Shown piece by piece: positions 1 through 10,275 of a stretch of DNA of 64,000 nt. The stretch spans positions 1,312,001 to 1,376,000 of the forward strand of contig NZ_SGWE01000004.1 of assembly GCF_013337115.1 (NCBI RefSeq), given 5' to 3'. Origin of the DNA: Deinococcus sp. JMULE3 (GTDB lineage Bacteria; Deinococcota; Deinococci; Deinococcales; Deinococcaceae). Position numbers and translations under genes: made by a program. The notes beneath the pieces are model-generated. The model made no database searches and was not told the origin of the DNA. It was given only the letters and a program-made list of their open reading frames with translations. Position 1 is the first letter of the stretch, and each line of letters starts with the position of its first letter.

Positions 1-300
1 GGCTGCGGTCCAGGACCGCCTGGAAGTCCTGCCGGGCCGCCGCGAACTGCCCGGTCTGGTAGCGCGCGAACCCCCGCGGATGACCAGCGCGTCCGCGTCG
101 ACCAGCAGGCCCTCGTCCGCGACGCCTGCCAGGAGCCGCTCGGCCTGCTGGAACTGCCCCTGCCGGTAGGCGCTGGCGGCGGCGGTGGTCGTCTGCGCCG
201 CGAGCGGCTGCGTAGCCAGCCCCAGGGCCGTGGTGACCAGGGCGCTGCCCAGCAGCACCAGCAGGTTCCAGCGGCCCAGTGTGTGGCGACCCAGTCTCAT
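1..300 (-). pseudogene. TPR-repeat secreted protein, N-terminal part, apparent frameshift, cut by window edge
   Basis: The reading frame starts at the ATG complementary to 298-300. It opens with a signal peptide (LLVLLGSALVTTALGL) and continues into a TPR-like helix pair (YRQGQFQQAERLLAG). At the run of five C at 71-75 (G on the coding strand) the TPR pattern jumps to another frame, where RYQTGQFAAARQDFQAVLD continues the repeat. One extra G in that run would restore a single open frame. The protein is probably exported and used for protein-protein contacts. The gene runs off the window edge, so its full length and function are unknown. The break may be a sequencing error. Confidence 0.55.
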
Positions 301-401
301 GAGTGCAGGATAGCCACGGGCCTCTGAATGGAATCTGACAGCGGAACGTGAACTGCACGACTTTTTTCACGTCCCCCACCGGGCGGGGCGGTCCGCGTGC
401 T

Positions 402-504
402 ATCCTCCAGCGGTCAGTTGCCTCAGGGCGACTCTGGAGGATCAGTAGAACCCGGCTCGCCCCGCGCGAGCCCACGTGTACCGCGAGGACACGTTCACCA
501 GACC
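402..504 (+). ncRNA. structured RNA or leader upstream of rplU (candidate)
   Basis: The 423-base gap before rplU holds three adjacent hairpins. The first has an outer stem 402-410/434-442 (ATCCTCCAG with CTGGAGGAT) and an inner stem 416-422/427-433 with a TCAG loop. The second is 454-460/466-472 (GGCTCGC with GCGAGCC). The third is 474-479/489-494 (ACGTGT with ACACGT). A GGTC at 412-415 could also pair with GACC at 501-504 to close a junction, but only if the outer stem of hairpin one opens. A TGCTATCCT box at 398-406 resembles an extended -10, which would start an RNA near 412. It matches no RNA family I can name. It could be a ribosomal protein leader or a separate small RNA. Confidence 0.4.
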
Positions 505-723
505 CGGGAACCCGCACGCAACCGAAGAGCCCTCCCCCGCCCCGCGCGGGCCGAGCGCCGTTGCCTGCCACCCCCGAGTCTGCGCTGATCCGCCGGACCC
601 GGACGGGTTCCCTATACCTGAACGGTGTGTTACAGTACTTGCTTGGTGACCCGCCGAGCGGGTGCAGCAGGCCAAGGCCGCCCAGGGCAGCGATCCCTCG
701 GGCGCGCGGCAGGAGGAAACACC

Positions 724-1026
724 ATGTTTGCAATCATTCAGACCGGCGGGAAGCAGTACCGCGTGCAGGAAGGCGACGTCATCCGCGTCGAGAGCCTGAA
801 AGGCGAGGCGGGCGACAAGCTCGACCTGACCCCCATCTTCGTGGGCGGCGACCAGACCGTCTTCGGCGACGCCGCCGGCAAGTTCACCGTGAACGCCGAA
901 GTCGTCGCACACGGCCGTGGCGAGAAGATCTACGTGCGCAAGTACAAGAGCGGCATCCAGTACCGCCGCCGCACGGGCCACCGCCAGGACTACACCGCGA
1001 TCAAGATCCTGGGCATCAAGGGCTAA
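724..1026 (+). CDS. rplU: 50S ribosomal protein L21
   Basis: This is the 100-residue large-subunit protein L21. It begins [14 protein letters not shown], the family signature, and carries the conserved [15 protein letters not shown] segment near the C-terminus, which contacts 23S rRNA. The start ATG at 724 is preceded by AGGAGG. Fourteen bases separate it from rpmA, and the rplU-rpmA-obg order is widespread in bacteria. A TACAGT at 631-636 preceded by TGT is a possible extended -10 promoter. Longer in-frame upstream readings lack the family signature, so this start is secure. Confidence 0.97.
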   Translation: MFAIIQTGGKQYRVQEGDVIRVESLKGEAGDKLDLTPIFVGGDQTVFGDAAGKFTVNAEVVAHGRGEKIYVRKYKSGIQYRRRTGHRQDYTAIKILGIKG

Positions 1027-1040
1027 GGGAGGATACCGAC

Positions 1041-1313
1041 ATGGCACACAAGAAAGGCGTAGGTTCGTCCAAGAACGGACGTGACAGCCAGCCCAAGTAC
1101 CTGGGCGTGAAGAAGTTCGGCGGCGAGCAGGTCCTGGCCGGGAACATCCTCGTCCGTCAGCGCGGCACCAAGTTCAAGGCCGGCCCGAACGTGGGCATGG
1201 GCCGCGACCACACCCTCTTCGCCCTGGAGAGCGGCAAGGTCGTGTTCAGCAACCGTGGCAACAAGGGCCGCTTCATCAGCATCGAAGTGCCCACCGCCGC
1301 CGCCGCTGACTGA
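1041..1313 (+). CDS. rpmA: 50S ribosomal protein L27
   Basis: A 90-residue L27. The start [16 protein letters not shown] is the canonical N-terminus that reaches into the peptidyl transferase centre. [12 protein letters not shown] and the [17 protein letters not shown] segment follow. It starts without the N-terminal extension that some Firmicutes remove by proteolysis. AGGGAGG lies 9 bases upstream of the ATG. It is co-directional with rplU and followed by a terminator-like hairpin before obg. Confidence 0.97.
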   Translation: MAHKKGVGSSKNGRDSQPKYLGVKKFGGEQVLAGNILVRQRGTKFKAGPNVGMGRDHTLFALESGKVVFSNRGNKGRFISIEVPTAAAAD

Positions 1314-1336
1314 TCAGCGCGGCAGGTTCTTTCGCG

Positions 1337-1376
1337 GGAGCGCCTCAGCCCGGTTGACGGGTCGGGCGCTCCTTTG
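1337..1376 (+). terminator. terminator-like hairpin after rpmA
   Basis: GGAGCGCC (1337-1344) pairs with GGCGCTCC (1365-1372). Inside it CCCG (1349-1352) pairs with CGGG (1358-1361). TTTGCT follows. It probably ends or attenuates the rplU-rpmA transcript. A TACAGT at 1404-1409 may then start obg. Confidence 0.55.
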
Positions 1377-1472
1377 CTGCTGCCCCCACGTGGGGCGGCG
1401 TCGTACAGTGGCACCCAGCAGTGGTGCCGGGCGGGGACGCACACGCGCCTTGCCCCAAGGGAGGTGAGGCCA

Positions 1473-2810
1473 GTGGCGTTTCGTGACGTCCTGAATATCG
1501 AGGTGGCGGCCGGGAACGGCGGGGACGGCAGCATGTCCTTCCACCGCGCGAAGTACATGGAGAAGGGTGGCCCGGACGGCGGGCACGGCGGGCGGGGTGG
1601 CAGCATCATCCTGCGCGCCATCGAGGGCGTCGAGTCGCTGGAGCGTCTGGTGGGCCGCCGCAAGTTCAAGGCCCCGAACGGCGCGTACGGCGAGGGCCGC
1701 CTGCGTCAGGGCGGGGACGGCGAGGACATCTTCATCGACGTACCCGTCGGCACGACCGCGTTCGACGAGACGACCGGGAAGGTCATCGCGGACCTCGTGC
1801 GGGTCGGGCAGGAGAAGGTCATCGCGCGCGGCGGCTTCGGCGGGCGCGGGAACAGCACCTTCGTGAGCAGCACCCGTCAGGCGCCGCGTTTCGCGGAGCT
1901 GGGCACGCCCGGCCAGAAGCGCCGCGTGCGGCTGGAACTGCGCCTGATCGCGGACGTGGGCCTGGTCGGCTACCCGAACGCCGGGAAGAGCAGCCTGCTC
2001 GCGGCGCTGTCCCGCGCGAACCCGGCCATCGCGGACTACCCGTTCACGACCCTGTCGCCCATCCTGGGCGTCGTGGACCGCGTGGACGCGCACGGCAGCC
2101 CGCTGGACGAGCGGTTCACGCTGGCGGACATCCCCGGCATCATCGAGGGCGCCAGCGAGGGCAAGGGCCTGGGCCTGGAGTTCCTGCGGCACATCAGCCG
2201 CACGCGCCTGCTCGTGTACGTGCTGGACGTGACCCGCAACCCGGTCGAGGAACTGCGTCAGTTGCAGGCCGAGCTGCGCGCCTACGACCCGACGCTGCTG
2301 GATCAGGTGTCGCTGATCGCGCTGAACAAGGTGGAACTGACCGACGAGGACCTCGCGGCGATGGTCGTGGATGAACTCGCTCAGTACGGCCTGCCGGTCG
2401 TGCAGGTCAGTGCCAAAGGCGGCGAGGGTCTGCCGGAACTGCGCGAGGCGGTGTTCCAGATGCTCCCGGACCGCGAACTGTGGGCGCAGAACAACGCGCT
2501 GGAGATCGAGTCCGACACCGTTCGCGAGGAACCCCTGCGCATCGAGTTCCGCATCGATCCGGCCGCCAAGGGCGTGGGCATCATCAACGACGGTCAGCCC
2601 GAGCGGGTCTGGGCGGTGTACGGCGGGGGCTTCGAGGAACGCATCGTGCGCTTCTCGCGCTTCATGGACGAGGCCGCCGAGTACCTGGGCAACGTGTTCA
2701 AGCGCCAGGGCCTGTACAACGCCCTGAAACGCGCCGGGGCGCGCGAGGGCGACACCGTGGAGATCGGCACGTTCCGCTTCGAGTACTTCGACGACGAGGA
2801 ACAGCGCTAA
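1473..2810 (+). CDS. obg: GTPase Obg/CgtA
   Basis: This 445-residue protein is the essential ribosome-assembly GTPase that binds the 50S subunit. The glycine-rich Obg fold fills about residues 1-158, with [12 protein letters not shown] near the start. The G domain carries GYPNAGKSS (P-loop, about 166), DIPGII (G3, about 219) and NKVE (about 285). A C-terminal OCT domain follows. The GTG at 1473 is chosen because GGGAGGTGAGG precedes it and [11 protein letters not shown] is the family N-terminus. In-frame sequence back to 1374 is non-homologous. A strong hairpin follows the stop. Confidence 0.97.
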   Translation: MAFRDVLNIEVAAGNGGDGSMSFHRAKYMEKGGPDGGHGGRGGSIILRAIEGVESLERLVGRRKFKAPNGAYGEGRLRQGGDGEDIFIDVPVGTTAFDETTGKVIADLVRVGQEKVIARGGFGGRGNSTFVSSTRQAPRFAELGTPGQKRRVRLELRLIADVGLVGYPNAGKSSLLAALSRANPAIADYPFTTLSPILGVVDRVDAHGSPLDERFTLADIPGIIEGASEGKGLGLEFLRHISRTRLLVYVLDVTRNPVEELRQLQAELRAYDPTLLDQVSLIALNKVELTDEDLAAMVVDELAQYGLPVVQVSAKGGEGLPELREAVFQMLPDRELWAQNNALEIESDTVREEPLRIEFRIDPAAKGVGIINDGQPERVWAVYGGGFEERIVRFSRFMDEAAEYLGNVFKRQGLYNALKRAGAREGDTVEIGTFRFEYFDDEEQR

Positions 2811-2820
2811 ACGCGTGAAC

Positions 2821-2855
2821 GAGAACGGCCCCGCTGTACAGGCGGGGCCGTTCTC
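2821..2855. terminator. bidirectional terminator between obg and the DUF3105 gene
   Basis: A perfect 14-bp stem pairs 2821-2834 with 2842-2855 around a 7-nt loop (TGTACAG). It lies between two convergent genes and can act on both strands. No long T run follows. Confidence 0.8.
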
Positions 2856-2869
2856 CGTGTCTGCTGCGC

Positions 2870-3361
2870 TCAGCGGGTCTCGCCGTACGCGCCGCTGCAC
2901 GACGCGCCGCGTTCCGGGGCGGTGGCGCCCTGCTCGTACTTGTCCAGGAAGGCCTTCAGGCGGCTGTCGTCGGCCTTGTCGACCTTCAGCTGCGCGCCCC
3001 AGGCGCTCGCGGCGACCGGGGTGTCCAGGCCCTCGTAGGGGCTGAGGATGGTGTAGGGGCGCCCCTCGACGAGTTTCTTCAGAGTGTCCACCTGGGCGGC
3101 GTCCAGGTCGGGGCGGTAGGTGATCCACACGGCGCCGTGCTCCAGGCTGTGCACGACGTACTCGTTGTACAGCGGGCGGTCGTACACGCCGCAGTTCTGC
3201 CACGCGGGGTTGTGCGGGCCGCCCGCCGGGGGGTTCTCGGCGTACACCAGCGAGCCGCTGCGGTGGTCCCCGGCGGCATACGTGAAGGTCTGGACGCCCT
3301 CGATGGACTTGGAGCCGCAGGCGGTCAGGACGAGCAGGAGCAGGGGCAGCGCGCGTTTCAT
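2870..3361 (-). CDS. DUF3105 family lipoprotein
   Basis: A 163-residue lipoprotein. The signal peptide [15 protein letters not shown] ends in a lipobox with Cys15. The mature part carries the DUF3105 hallmarks [19 protein letters not shown] and [15 protein letters not shown]. The conserved His residues may bind metal. The biochemical role of DUF3105 is unknown. It faces obg across a terminator and lies 60 bases downstream of the beta-CASP gene on the same strand, so the two may share a transcript. Confidence 0.85.
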   Translation of the reverse strand: MKRALPLLLLVLTACGSKSIEGVQTFTYAAGDHRSGSLVYAENPPAGGPHNPAWQNCGVYDRPLYNEYVVHSLEHGAVWITYRPDLDAAQVDTLKKLVEGRPYTILSPYEGLDTPVAASAWGAQLKVDKADDSRLKAFLDKYEQGATAPERGASCSGAYGETR

Positions 3362-3421
3362 GGACCTTCAGAGTAGCCGCTCTGCATGAAAACGCCCAGG
3401 GCTGTTCCGCCCGTCTGTCCC

Positions 3422-4882
3422 CTACTCGCCCGCCTCGGCGTGCGCGCCGCGCGTGGGAGCATCGTCGAAGCCGGGCGGGAGGCCCTGCGGGAAGCCGGGG
3501 CCGGTCAGGTTCATGGGCTGCCGGTCGGGCATCAGGTCGCCCTTCAGGCCGCGCTGCGCGAGGACCGGCAGGAACGACGCCATGACGTCCGGTTCGCCAT
3601 GCACCAGCCACACGTGCGGGGTGCCGGTGGTGCTCAGGAAGGCCAGCAGGTCGTCCTGATCGGCGTGCGCGGAGAACCCGCCGATGGTGTGCACGTGGGC
3701 TTTCACGGCGATCTCCTCGCCCATGATGCGGACGTGGTCCGCGCCGGTCACGATCCGCCCGCCCAGGCTGCTGGGAGACTGGTAGGACACGCTGATCAGG
3801 CTGGTGCTGGGCTTCCACAGGTGGTGCTTGAGGTGGTGCTGGATGCGCCCGCCGGTCATCATGCCGTTCCCCGCCAGGATGATCGCCGGGCCGTCGTACC
3901 GGTTGATGCGCTGCGACTCGGCGCTGGTGGGGACCACGTGCAGCGTACTGGGCCGGAAGGGGTCCTCGCCGGCCTGCAGGGCGTCGCGGACCTCGGGGAT
4001 GAGTTCGTCGCCGAACTCGAAGTACTCGTGCGTGGCGCGGGCCGCCATCGGGGAATCCAGGAACACCGGGATGCGCGGGACCTCCCCGGCGTCCATCAGG
4101 CTCTTGATGGTGTGCAGGATCGTCTGCGTGCGCTCGATGGCGAAGCTGGGAATCAGGATCTTCCCGCCCTGCCGCACCGAGTCGCGCAGCGCGTCGCGGA
4201 ACTCGGCCAGGGTGGCGGGCCAGGGGCGGTGCGTGCGGTTGGCGTAGGTGGTCTCGATGACCACGGCGTCCGCGTGGGGTGGGGGCGTGAAGTCCAGCTG
4301 CAGGCCGCTCTCGCGGTTGCCCAGGTCGCCGCTCATGATCAGGCGGCCCTCGCTGCTCTCGATCAGGAGGTACGCGCTGCCCAGGATGTGCCCGGCCCGC
4401 TCGGGCGTGACCTTCAGGCCCACGACGCGGGTGGTCTCCCCGAACGTCAGGTGGGGGCGCAGGAGCGCCAGCGCGCGGTGCACGTCCTCCTCCTCGTACA
4501 AGGGTGGGGGCACCTGATCGTCGGGAATCCCCTGGCGGCGGGCGCGGCGCAGGTCGTGCCGGTAACCGTCCACCTGCAGCCGCGCACTGTCGAGCAGCAC
4601 CGTCTCCGCGAGGCCCGCCGTGGGCGCCGTGCAGTACACCGGCCCGCGGTACCCGAGTTTCGCCAGCAGCGGCAGACGTCCCACGTGGTCGAGGTGCGCG
4701 TGCGTGAGGATCACGGCGTCCAGGCCCGGCACGTCGAACGGGAAGCCCTCGCGGTTACGGGCCTCCAGGTCGTCGTTCCCCTGGAAGAGGCCGCAGTCGA
4801 TCAGGACCCGCTGCCCGCCCGCACTCAGGAGGTGCATGCTGCCGGTGACGGTCAGGGCCGCGCCGAAGCTCTGGAGTTGCAT
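3422..4882 (-). CDS. MBL-fold beta-CASP RNA nuclease-like protein
   Basis: A 486-residue metallo-beta-lactamase protein of the beta-CASP type, related to CPSF73-like and archaeal CPSF nucleases. The metal site motif HAHLDH is at 61-66. It also has SGDLGN (motif 3), the beta-CASP segment with PSFAIERTQ, and the C-terminal [11 protein letters not shown] motif. The family cuts RNA using two zinc ions. It is not an RNase J by gross layout, because the C-terminal domain is missing. Its substrate is unknown. Confidence 0.88.
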   Translation of the reverse strand: MQLQSFGAALTVTGSMHLLSAGGQRVLIDCGLFQGNDDLEARNREGFPFDVPGLDAVILTHAHLDHVGRLPLLAKLGYRGPVYCTAPTAGLAETVLLDSARLQVDGYRHDLRRARRQGIPDDQVPPPLYEEEDVHRALALLRPHLTFGETTRVVGLKVTPERAGHILGSAYLLIESSEGRLIMSGDLGNRESGLQLDFTPPPHADAVVIETTYANRTHRPWPATLAEFRDALRDSVRQGGKILIPSFAIERTQTILHTIKSLMDAGEVPRIPVFLDSPMAARATHEYFEFGDELIPEVRDALQAGEDPFRPSTLHVVPTSAESQRINRYDGPAIILAGNGMMTGGRIQHHLKHHLWKPSTSLISVSYQSPSSLGGRIVTGADHVRIMGEEIAVKAHVHTIGGFSAHADQDDLLAFLSTTGTPHVWLVHGEPDVMASFLPVLAQRGLKGDLMPDRQPMNLTGPGFPQGLPPGFDDAPTRGAHAEAGE

Positions 4883-5011
4883 GACCGGAGTGTACGCGCC
4901 GCGACCGGGGGGACCCCGCCGAGCCTCAAGGTCCGCTGAAGGACGCGGGAACAGGATTCACGCCGGGCCGCGTCAGATTTCCGTGGGCGCGGCGGGTCAT
5001 GCTGTGGATGG

Positions 5012-6058
5012 ATGCCCCGGAATGACGCCGCCATCAGCCGCGTGGAGCGGGTCCGCCGCCGCGCGTACCTGACCGCGGCCGGCGGGTCGGTCGCCGCGCA
5101 CGTGTTCATCGTGGCCGAGCAGCTGCTGCGGCGCGACTGGGCGAACGCGGCGGCCTTCACGCTGGGCATGCTGGTGTCGGCGTGGGTGGTGGCCGCGCTG
5201 GTATGGCTGCGCTGGCCCACCGCGCGCCTGAGCGGCCTGATCGTCACGGTGGTGAGCGTGTCCACCACCGCCGAATTCGTGCCGCTCCTGCGCGCCGCGG
5301 AGATCGGCACCGGGTCGTTCCTGTCGTTCCTGATCATGGTCGCGCTGTGGTTCGGACTGCTGCCGCTACGGGTGGCGGCCCCCGCGAGCCTCGCGGGGTT
5401 CATGGCGTTCGCGGCGCTGGTGGCGTCCCGGCCCACGCACGACCTGAGCCTGCTGGCGTACCTGGCATGCACGACCATCGTGATCGGCATGGCCAGCAGT
5501 TTCGGGCAGCAGATCACGACGTTCCAGCAGGACGCCGTGACCTTCGAGCAGGCGTCCCTGACCGACCCGCTGACCGGGCTGCCCAACCGCCGCGCGGCCC
5601 TGGACCGCCTGCACCTGATGCACGCGCAACTGCTGCGCGGCGAGCACGCGGGCTTCACGCTGATCCTGCTGGACCTCGATCACTTCAAACAGGTGAACGA
5701 CACGTACGGGCACGCGGTCGGGGACGAGGTGCTGCGCGCGCTGGGTCCGGCGCTGCGGCAGGTGCTGCGCGCCGACACGCTGATCGCCCGCTGGGGCGGC
5801 GAGGAGTTCGTGCTGCTGATCCCCTGCAGCGGCGCGCAGGAGGCGCACGCCGCGACCGCGCGGCTCGACGGGCTGCCGCTGCGCCTGCCCGCCCCGCTGC
5901 CCGAGGTGACGTTCAGCGCCGGGGCGGTCCTGGCGCACGAGGCGGACAGCGTCGCCGGGCTGCTGGACCTCGCGGACCGCCGCCTGTACGCCGCCAAGCA
6001 CGCCGGGCGGCGGCAACTGCGCTGGGACGCACCCGGCGAACCCACCCTGCTGAACTGA
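5012..6058 (+). CDS. membrane diguanylate cyclase (GGDEF domain)
   Basis: A 348-residue protein with about six hydrophobic segments in residues 15-165, then a GGDEF domain from about 185. DPLTGLPNRRA opens the catalytic domain, and RWGGEEFVLL (about 261) is the active-site GGEEF form, so it should make c-di-GMP from two GTP. No RxxD inhibitory site is evident just upstream of GGEEF. The membrane part is likely the sensor. CATGCT at 4998-5003 lies 8 bases before the ATG and could be a -10 box for a leaderless or nearly leaderless transcript. Confidence 0.92.
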   Translation: MPRNDAAISRVERVRRRAYLTAAGGSVAAHVFIVAEQLLRRDWANAAAFTLGMLVSAWVVAALVWLRWPTARLSGLIVTVVSVSTTAEFVPLLRAAEIGTGSFLSFLIMVALWFGLLPLRVAAPASLAGFMAFAALVASRPTHDLSLLAYLACTTIVIGMASSFGQQITTFQQDAVTFEQASLTDPLTGLPNRRAALDRLHLMHAQLLRGEHAGFTLILLDLDHFKQVNDTYGHAVGDEVLRALGPALRQVLRADTLIARWGGEEFVLLIPCSGAQEAHAATARLDGLPLRLPAPLPEVTFSAGAVLAHEADSVAGLLDLADRRLYAAKHAGRRQLRWDAPGEPTLLN

Positions 6059-6114
6059 CCCCGCGGGCCTTTAAGCGGTCTTCATGCGCCCGGTGGTCCC
6101 GGCGGGGGCGGGTG

Positions 6115-6120
6115 TAGGTT
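6115..6120 (+). promoter_or_regulatory. -10 box for uspA, leaderless start
   Basis: TAGGTT in a TGTAGGTT context (extended -10) lies 7 bases before the uspA ATG. No ribosome binding site fits between them. Transcription would start at or next to the A of ATG. Confidence 0.5.
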
Positions 6121-6127
6121 CAAAGAC

Positions 6128-6589
6128 ATGACCGACTCCCCTGACCTGCACGGCACCACCGGCTTCCAGCGCGTCCTGGTGGGCGTGGACTTCTCGGCGT
6201 CCTCGGCGGCGGCGCTGACACTGGCCCGCGCGCGGTTTCCCGGCGCGACCCGGCGGCTGGTGCACGTCACGGACGCCCGCGTAACGGCCGCGCCGGACCT
6301 GATGGGCGGCGTGACCCCCGCCCTGCCCGACCCGACGCTGCTGCACACCCTGGAGGACGCCGACGCGCAGCGCCTGACCCGCGAACTGATGATCGGCGAG
6401 GAACACGAACTGATGGTCGGCGATCCAGTCACGGGACTGCTGGACGCCGCGCGCGCGTGGGGCGCGGACCTGATCGTGGTGGGCACGCACGCGCAGGGCG
6501 CCATCGAGCATTTCTTCGTGGGCAGCACCGCCGAGAAGATCGTGGCGCGCAGCCCCATCCCGGTCCTGACCGTCCGGGCAGGTCAGTGA
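6128..6589 (+). CDS. universal stress protein, UspA family
   Basis: A 153-residue single-domain Usp protein. The beta-1 strand is [21 protein letters not shown]. The C-terminal [20 protein letters not shown] matches the nucleotide-binding glycine pattern of ATP-binding Usp proteins, and the end SPIPVLTVR is typical. It probably acts as a cytosolic stress-linked nucleotide-binding protein. The stop is followed after one base by the ldh start, so the two genes are co-transcribed. Confidence 0.93.
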   Translation: MTDSPDLHGTTGFQRVLVGVDFSASSAAALTLARARFPGATRRLVHVTDARVTAAPDLMGGVTPALPDPTLLHTLEDADAQRLTRELMIGEEHELMVGDPVTGLLDAARAWGADLIVVGTHAQGAIEHFFVGSTAEKIVARSPIPVLTVRAGQ

Positions 6590-6590
6590 C

Positions 6591-7505
6591 GTGAAGGTCG
6601 GCGTGGTCGGCGCGGGGCTGGTCGGCGCGACCGCCGCGTACGCCCTGACGCTGCGCGGCTCGTGCAGCGACCTGCTCCTGACCGACCTGGACGGGGACCG
6701 TGCCCGCGCCGAGGCGCAGGACATCGCGCACGCCGCGCCCGTCAGTCACGGTGCCCGCGTCCGCAGCGGCCCACTGGAGGACCTGCACGGCAGCGAGGTC
6801 GTGATCGTCGCGGCGGGCGCCAACCAGAAACCCGGCGAGTCCCGCCTGGACCTCGCGCAGAAGAACGCCGCGATCTTCCGCGACCTGATCCCCCGCGTGG
6901 CCGCTGCCGCGCCCGGCGCGGCCCTGCTGATCGCCACGAACCCCGTGGACGTCCTGACGGACCTGAGTGTCACGCTCGCGCCGGATCACGCCGTGATCGG
7001 GTCCGGCACCGTGCTGGACTCCGCGCGGCTGCGGCACCTGATCGCCGAACGGGCCGGGGTGGACGCCACGCACGTCCACGGGTACGTGCTGGGCGAGCAC
7101 GGGGACAGCGAGGTGATCGCCTGGAGCACCGTCACCGTCGCCGGGCTGCCCGTCCCGGCGTTCATGGACGCCCGTGACCTCCCGTGGACGCCGGAGATCC
7201 GCGCGCAGATCGAACGGGACACCCGTGAGGCCGCCGCGCAGATCATCGGCGGGAAACGCGCCACGTACTACGGGATCGGCGCGGCCCTGGCCCGCATCAC
7301 CGAGCGCATCCTGGGAGACCGCCGCGCCGTGCTGACCGTCAGCGCCCCCACCCCTGCGTTCGGCGTGAGCCTCAGCGTGCCGCGCGTGCTGGGCCGCGCC
7401 GGGGTGCTGGACACCGTGCTGCCCGCCCTGACCCCGGACGAGCAGGACGCCCTGCACCGCAGCGCCGAGGTGCTCCTGAAGGCCCGGCGGGCCATCGGGA
7501 ACTGA
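6591..7505 (+). CDS. ldh: L-lactate dehydrogenase
   Basis: A 304-residue NAD-dependent 2-hydroxyacid dehydrogenase that reduces pyruvate to L-lactate. The Rossmann motif is [27 protein letters not shown] and the catalytic-His motif GEHGDSEV follow. The substrate-selecting loop [13 protein letters not shown] has Gln (QKPGESR), which fits lactate rather than malate dehydrogenase. The start is a GTG one base after the uspA stop. A strong hairpin follows. Confidence 0.93.
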   Translation: MKVGVVGAGLVGATAAYALTLRGSCSDLLLTDLDGDRARAEAQDIAHAAPVSHGARVRSGPLEDLHGSEVVIVAAGANQKPGESRLDLAQKNAAIFRDLIPRVAAAAPGAALLIATNPVDVLTDLSVTLAPDHAVIGSGTVLDSARLRHLIAERAGVDATHVHGYVLGEHGDSEVIAWSTVTVAGLPVPAFMDARDLPWTPEIRAQIERDTREAAAQIIGGKRATYYGIGAALARITERILGDRRAVLTVSAPTPAFGVSLSVPRVLGRAGVLDTVLPALTPDEQDALHRSAEVLLKARRAIGN

Positions 7506-7523
7506 CCCGTTTTCAGGGCGGTG

Positions 7524-7560
7524 TTCAGAGGCGTTGAGGCATCCCCTCAACGCCTCTGAA
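7524..7560. terminator. bidirectional terminator between ldh and the Lpt-like operon
   Basis: A 16-bp perfect stem pairs 7524-7539 with 7545-7560 around the loop CATCC, between convergent genes. Confidence 0.75.
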
Positions 7561-7583
7561 CCGAGCAGAGCAAGCAACCGCTG

Positions 7584-8669
7584 TCAGGGTCGCCTGGGTG
7601 GGGTCGGTGCGGCGGGGGTGGCATTGCCACTGCCCTCCTGCCCGTCGACGAACTCGCCGGTGATGGTGCCCCCCTCGGCCTTCTCGGCGTACACCTCGTT
7701 CCGGTCGAGGTCGTACACGATCACCCCGGCGCGCAGCTTGTCGCCGCCCTGGACGCTCTCGGCGGGCTGCTCGGCGGTGCCGTACAGCCGCGCGACGTTG
7801 CGGGTGTCGTCGTACTCGACGCGGGCGGCGCGGCTGGTGCGGCCCCCGCTGGACTTCAGTTCGACGTTCCCGACCAGGGTGGTCTTCTCGTCGTCCACGC
7901 TGACCTCGATCCGGTCGCTCTTGCCGGTCAGGGGGTCTTTGTCGCTGCTGCGGGTGAAGGTCACGGGGCCGTCGATGCGGGCGATGCCGTCGGCACTGTC
8001 GTACACGAGCTTCTGGCCGCGCAGTTCCGTGCGGCCCTGCGTGACGATCACGGTGTCTGGCGCGGGCTTCGGGGTGGCCTGCACCTCGCAGCGCGTGAGG
8101 CGGTCCGTGGTGTTCTCCGGGACCTCCTCGGCGTTCAGGAAGCGGGCGGTCCCGGCGCTGGCCTCCACGCGCCCGTCGCTGCCCTCCTGCCCGTCCCTGG
8201 GGGGCAGCTGGGTCACGACCGCCAGCGGCACGCGGATCACGTTCTTGTCGATGGTGATCTGCACGCCGCCCGCACCGGTCTCGCTGAACACGGCCAGGGT
8301 GGGCGTCTCGGGCGGATCATCCCCGAGCGGCTGGCAGAAGGCGAAGATGCCGGTCTCGTCGCTGGTCCCGGTGCGGACGATGACGATCGGGCGGTCCTTG
8401 CCGTCCTTCTCGCTGCGGCGCACCAGGGTCAGGCTGGACTGCTCCGCTCCGGCTTCCGGCGCGTCCTGCGGCGTGTCCGTGGGGTTCGCATCGGTGGGGG
8501 CCGCATCTGTCGTGGGCGGGTCAGTCGTGGTCGGGTCCGTGGGCACCGGACCGGGACTGATCGTGCCGCCGGGCTGGGTGCCGTCCTGCTGAGCTGCGGC
8601 GGGTGTCAGAACGCTCCCGCCACACAGCAGCGCGGTCAGGAGCGCGGCGGTCAGGCGGGAGCGTGGCAT
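7584..8669 (-). CDS. LptA/OstA-like periplasmic protein
   Basis: A 361-residue secreted protein with signal peptide [18 protein letters not shown] Pro/Thr/Asp-rich linker of repeated DPTTTDP-like units covers about residues 28-75. The second half has OstA/LptA-like beta segments such as [20 protein letters not shown] and [16 protein letters not shown]. LptA family members form a periplasmic beta-jellyroll bridge that carries lipids to the outer membrane. Deinococcus has no classical LPS, so the cargo is unknown. It is the last of three genes in one operon. Confidence 0.75.
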   Translation of the reverse strand: MPRSRLTAALLTALLCGGSVLTPAAAQQDGTQPGGTISPGPVPTDPTTTDPPTTDAAPTDANPTDTPQDAPEAGAEQSSLTLVRRSEKDGKDRPIVIVRTGTSDETGIFAFCQPLGDDPPETPTLAVFSETGAGGVQITIDKNVIRVPLAVVTQLPPRDGQEGSDGRVEASAGTARFLNAEEVPENTTDRLTRCEVQATPKPAPDTVIVTQGRTELRGQKLVYDSADGIARIDGPVTFTRSSDKDPLTGKSDRIEVSVDDEKTTLVGNVELKSSGGRTSRAARVEYDDTRNVARLYGTAEQPAESVQGGDKLRAGVIVYDLDRNEVYAEKAEGGTITGEFVDGQEGSGNATPAAPTPPRRP

Positions 8670-8679
8670 ACCAGAGAGT

Positions 8680-9567
8680 TTACTTCTCGCCGGTGAGCTT
8701 GAACTGATCGGTGGGGATCTTGTACGCGGCGTTCAGGGCGCGCACGCGGGCCAGGTCGGTGCGCTGCTCCAGGTAGCCGCTGGCGGGGGCCTTGACGGTC
8801 ACCTTGCTCTTGCTGTCCACGCTGACGGCGTTCCCGACGACGTACGCGACGTTCTTCCTGTCGTCGTAGTACACGGCGTCCCCGGTGGTGGTGGTGGTGC
8901 CCTGCACGAGTTTCACGCCGCCGCGCACGTACAGCGTCTTGGTCTTCGTCAGCGCGCGGACTTCCTGCCCGGTGATGATCAGTTCCTTCTGGTTGGCCTT
9001 CGCGGCGCGGGTGAGGCTGGGGCTGCCGGTCAGGAGGGCCAGTTCGCGCTGCTCGTCGAACACGAGCTTGTCGGCCTTACCGTTCTGCACGCCGTTGGAC
9101 AGGGTCACGCCGCCCGTGCTGGTGGAGCGGTCGTTGTCCACGTCGAGGCTCATCTGCGCGGCCTTGATGGTCACGGTGTCGCCGTCGGTCTTGTCGGGCG
9201 TGAAGGTGGCGCTGGCACTACCGTTCAGGACGCCCTGCCCGGTGGCCTCGCTGTACACGAGGGCGTTCCCGGTGGCGGTCAGGCGGCCGCGGACGACCTT
9301 GACGTTCCCGGTGAAGTCAGTGGTGCGCTTGCCTTTCGCCTCGATCAGCGCGGTGCCCTTGGGGGCGGCCAGGACGGCCTGGGAGGCCTCGATGTTCAGC
9401 GTGCTGACCCTGGCCTTGACGGGGTTCCCGGTGAAGGTCAGGGGTCCGTTGCGGACGTCGCCACGCGGGGCGCCCTCGATGGTGATGAGGCGTTTGCCCG
9501 CGTCGGTCTGGGCCAGGACGGGGGCGGTCAGGGCGAGGAGGGCCAGCAGTGAGGTCGTTTTCTTCAT
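8680..9567 (-). CDS. LptA/OstA-like periplasmic protein
   Basis: A 295-residue protein starting [19 protein letters not shown] with a signal peptide. The start at 9567 is chosen because AAGGAGA precedes it. The longer frame to 9615 adds a non-signal Pro/Ser-rich stretch. Repeated OstA-type strands ([39 protein letters not shown]) cover the mature protein. It is a probable periplasmic bridge for envelope lipid export. It sits between the LptC-like gene and the other LptA-like gene, which suggests one export machine with two distinct bridge proteins. Confidence 0.8.
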   Translation of the reverse strand: MKKTTSLLALLALTAPVLAQTDAGKRLITIEGAPRGDVRNGPLTFTGNPVKARVSTLNIEASQAVLAAPKGTALIEAKGKRTTDFTGNVKVVRGRLTATGNALVYSEATGQGVLNGSASATFTPDKTDGDTVTIKAAQMSLDVDNDRSTSTGGVTLSNGVQNGKADKLVFDEQRELALLTGSPSLTRAAKANQKELIITGQEVRALTKTKTLYVRGGVKLVQGTTTTTGDAVYYDDRKNVAYVVGNAVSVDSKSKVTVKAPASGYLEQRTDLARVRALNAAYKIPTDQFKLTGEK

Positions 9568-9586
9568 GGGGGTCTCCTTGACGGGA

Positions 9587-10201
9587 TCAGGTGAGGGGGA
9601 CGCGCTTGCCGTCACGGCAGGTCTCGGTCGGGTCTAGGGGAATGGAGTATTTGGACTTCGGCGAGGCATCCAGGATGCTGAAGTCGAAGGTCATCTTCAG
9701 GTCGCGGATGGTGCCGGTCAGGCTGGTGGAGTCGATCTTGGCTTCCGTCGCGCTGAAGCCCTGGCCCTGTTCGATCTTCACGGGGTCCTGTTCGGTGCCC
9801 CTCAGGTCGATGTCGGCACACTGCTGCACCAGGGTGATGCGGGCCTGACGGGTGGTCATGGTGTCCTGATCGTCGATGGTCAGGTCCGGGGTGGTCAGGG
9901 TGGCGTCCAGCGTCTCGCGTCCGGTGAATTTGCCGCCCACACGTTCTTTCAGGAGCCGTTGTCCTTCGGTGATGCCGGTCAGGGTGGTCAGGCCGTTCAG
10001 GGGGTCGTTGCGGACGTCGGCGGCCCTGAAACTCCAGGTGGCGTCGGGGTCGCCGGACGGGTACAGGCGCAGCTGCACGCCGCTGAGCCGCGCGCCGGAC
10101 TGGCTGGCGTCGAGGCCCGGGGTGGGCAGCAGGGCGAAGATCAGGGCGAACGCCATGATGCCCAGCAGCGCGTACAAACCGACTTTCTGCACGGGTCGCA
10201 C
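9587..10201 (-). CDS. LptC-like membrane-anchored protein
   Basis: A 204-residue protein with one N-terminal membrane anchor ([20 protein letters not shown]), then a beta-rich periplasmic part containing [20 protein letters not shown] and [20 protein letters not shown]. This is LptC/YrbK-like. The start codon is GTG (complement of 10199-10201). It is the first gene of a three-gene operon, with only 19 bases to the next start. LptC passes lipid from the inner-membrane ABC transporter LptBFG to LptA. No LptBFG gene is in the window. Confidence 0.72.
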   Translation of the reverse strand: MRPVQKVGLYALLGIMAFALIFALLPTPGLDASQSGARLSGVQLRLYPSGDPDATWSFRAADVRNDPLNGLTTLTGITEGQRLLKERVGGKFTGRETLDATLTTPDLTIDDQDTMTTRQARITLVQQCADIDLRGTEQDPVKIEQGQGFSATEAKIDSTSLTGTIRDLKMTFDFSILDASPKSKYSIPLDPTETCRDGKRVPLT

Positions 10202-10275
10202 TCTAGCGCGGGGCCCTCATGAGAGTGATGGGGCGCAGGTGGGATCAGGGGGAAAGCGGCGCTAGGCTGGGCGGC

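Noticed and set aside
1314..3818. Long minus-strand open frame opposite obg (834 codons)
   Set aside because: It is rich in Arg/Pro/Ala and overlaps the clear obg gene. It is a shadow frame of high-GC coding sequence.
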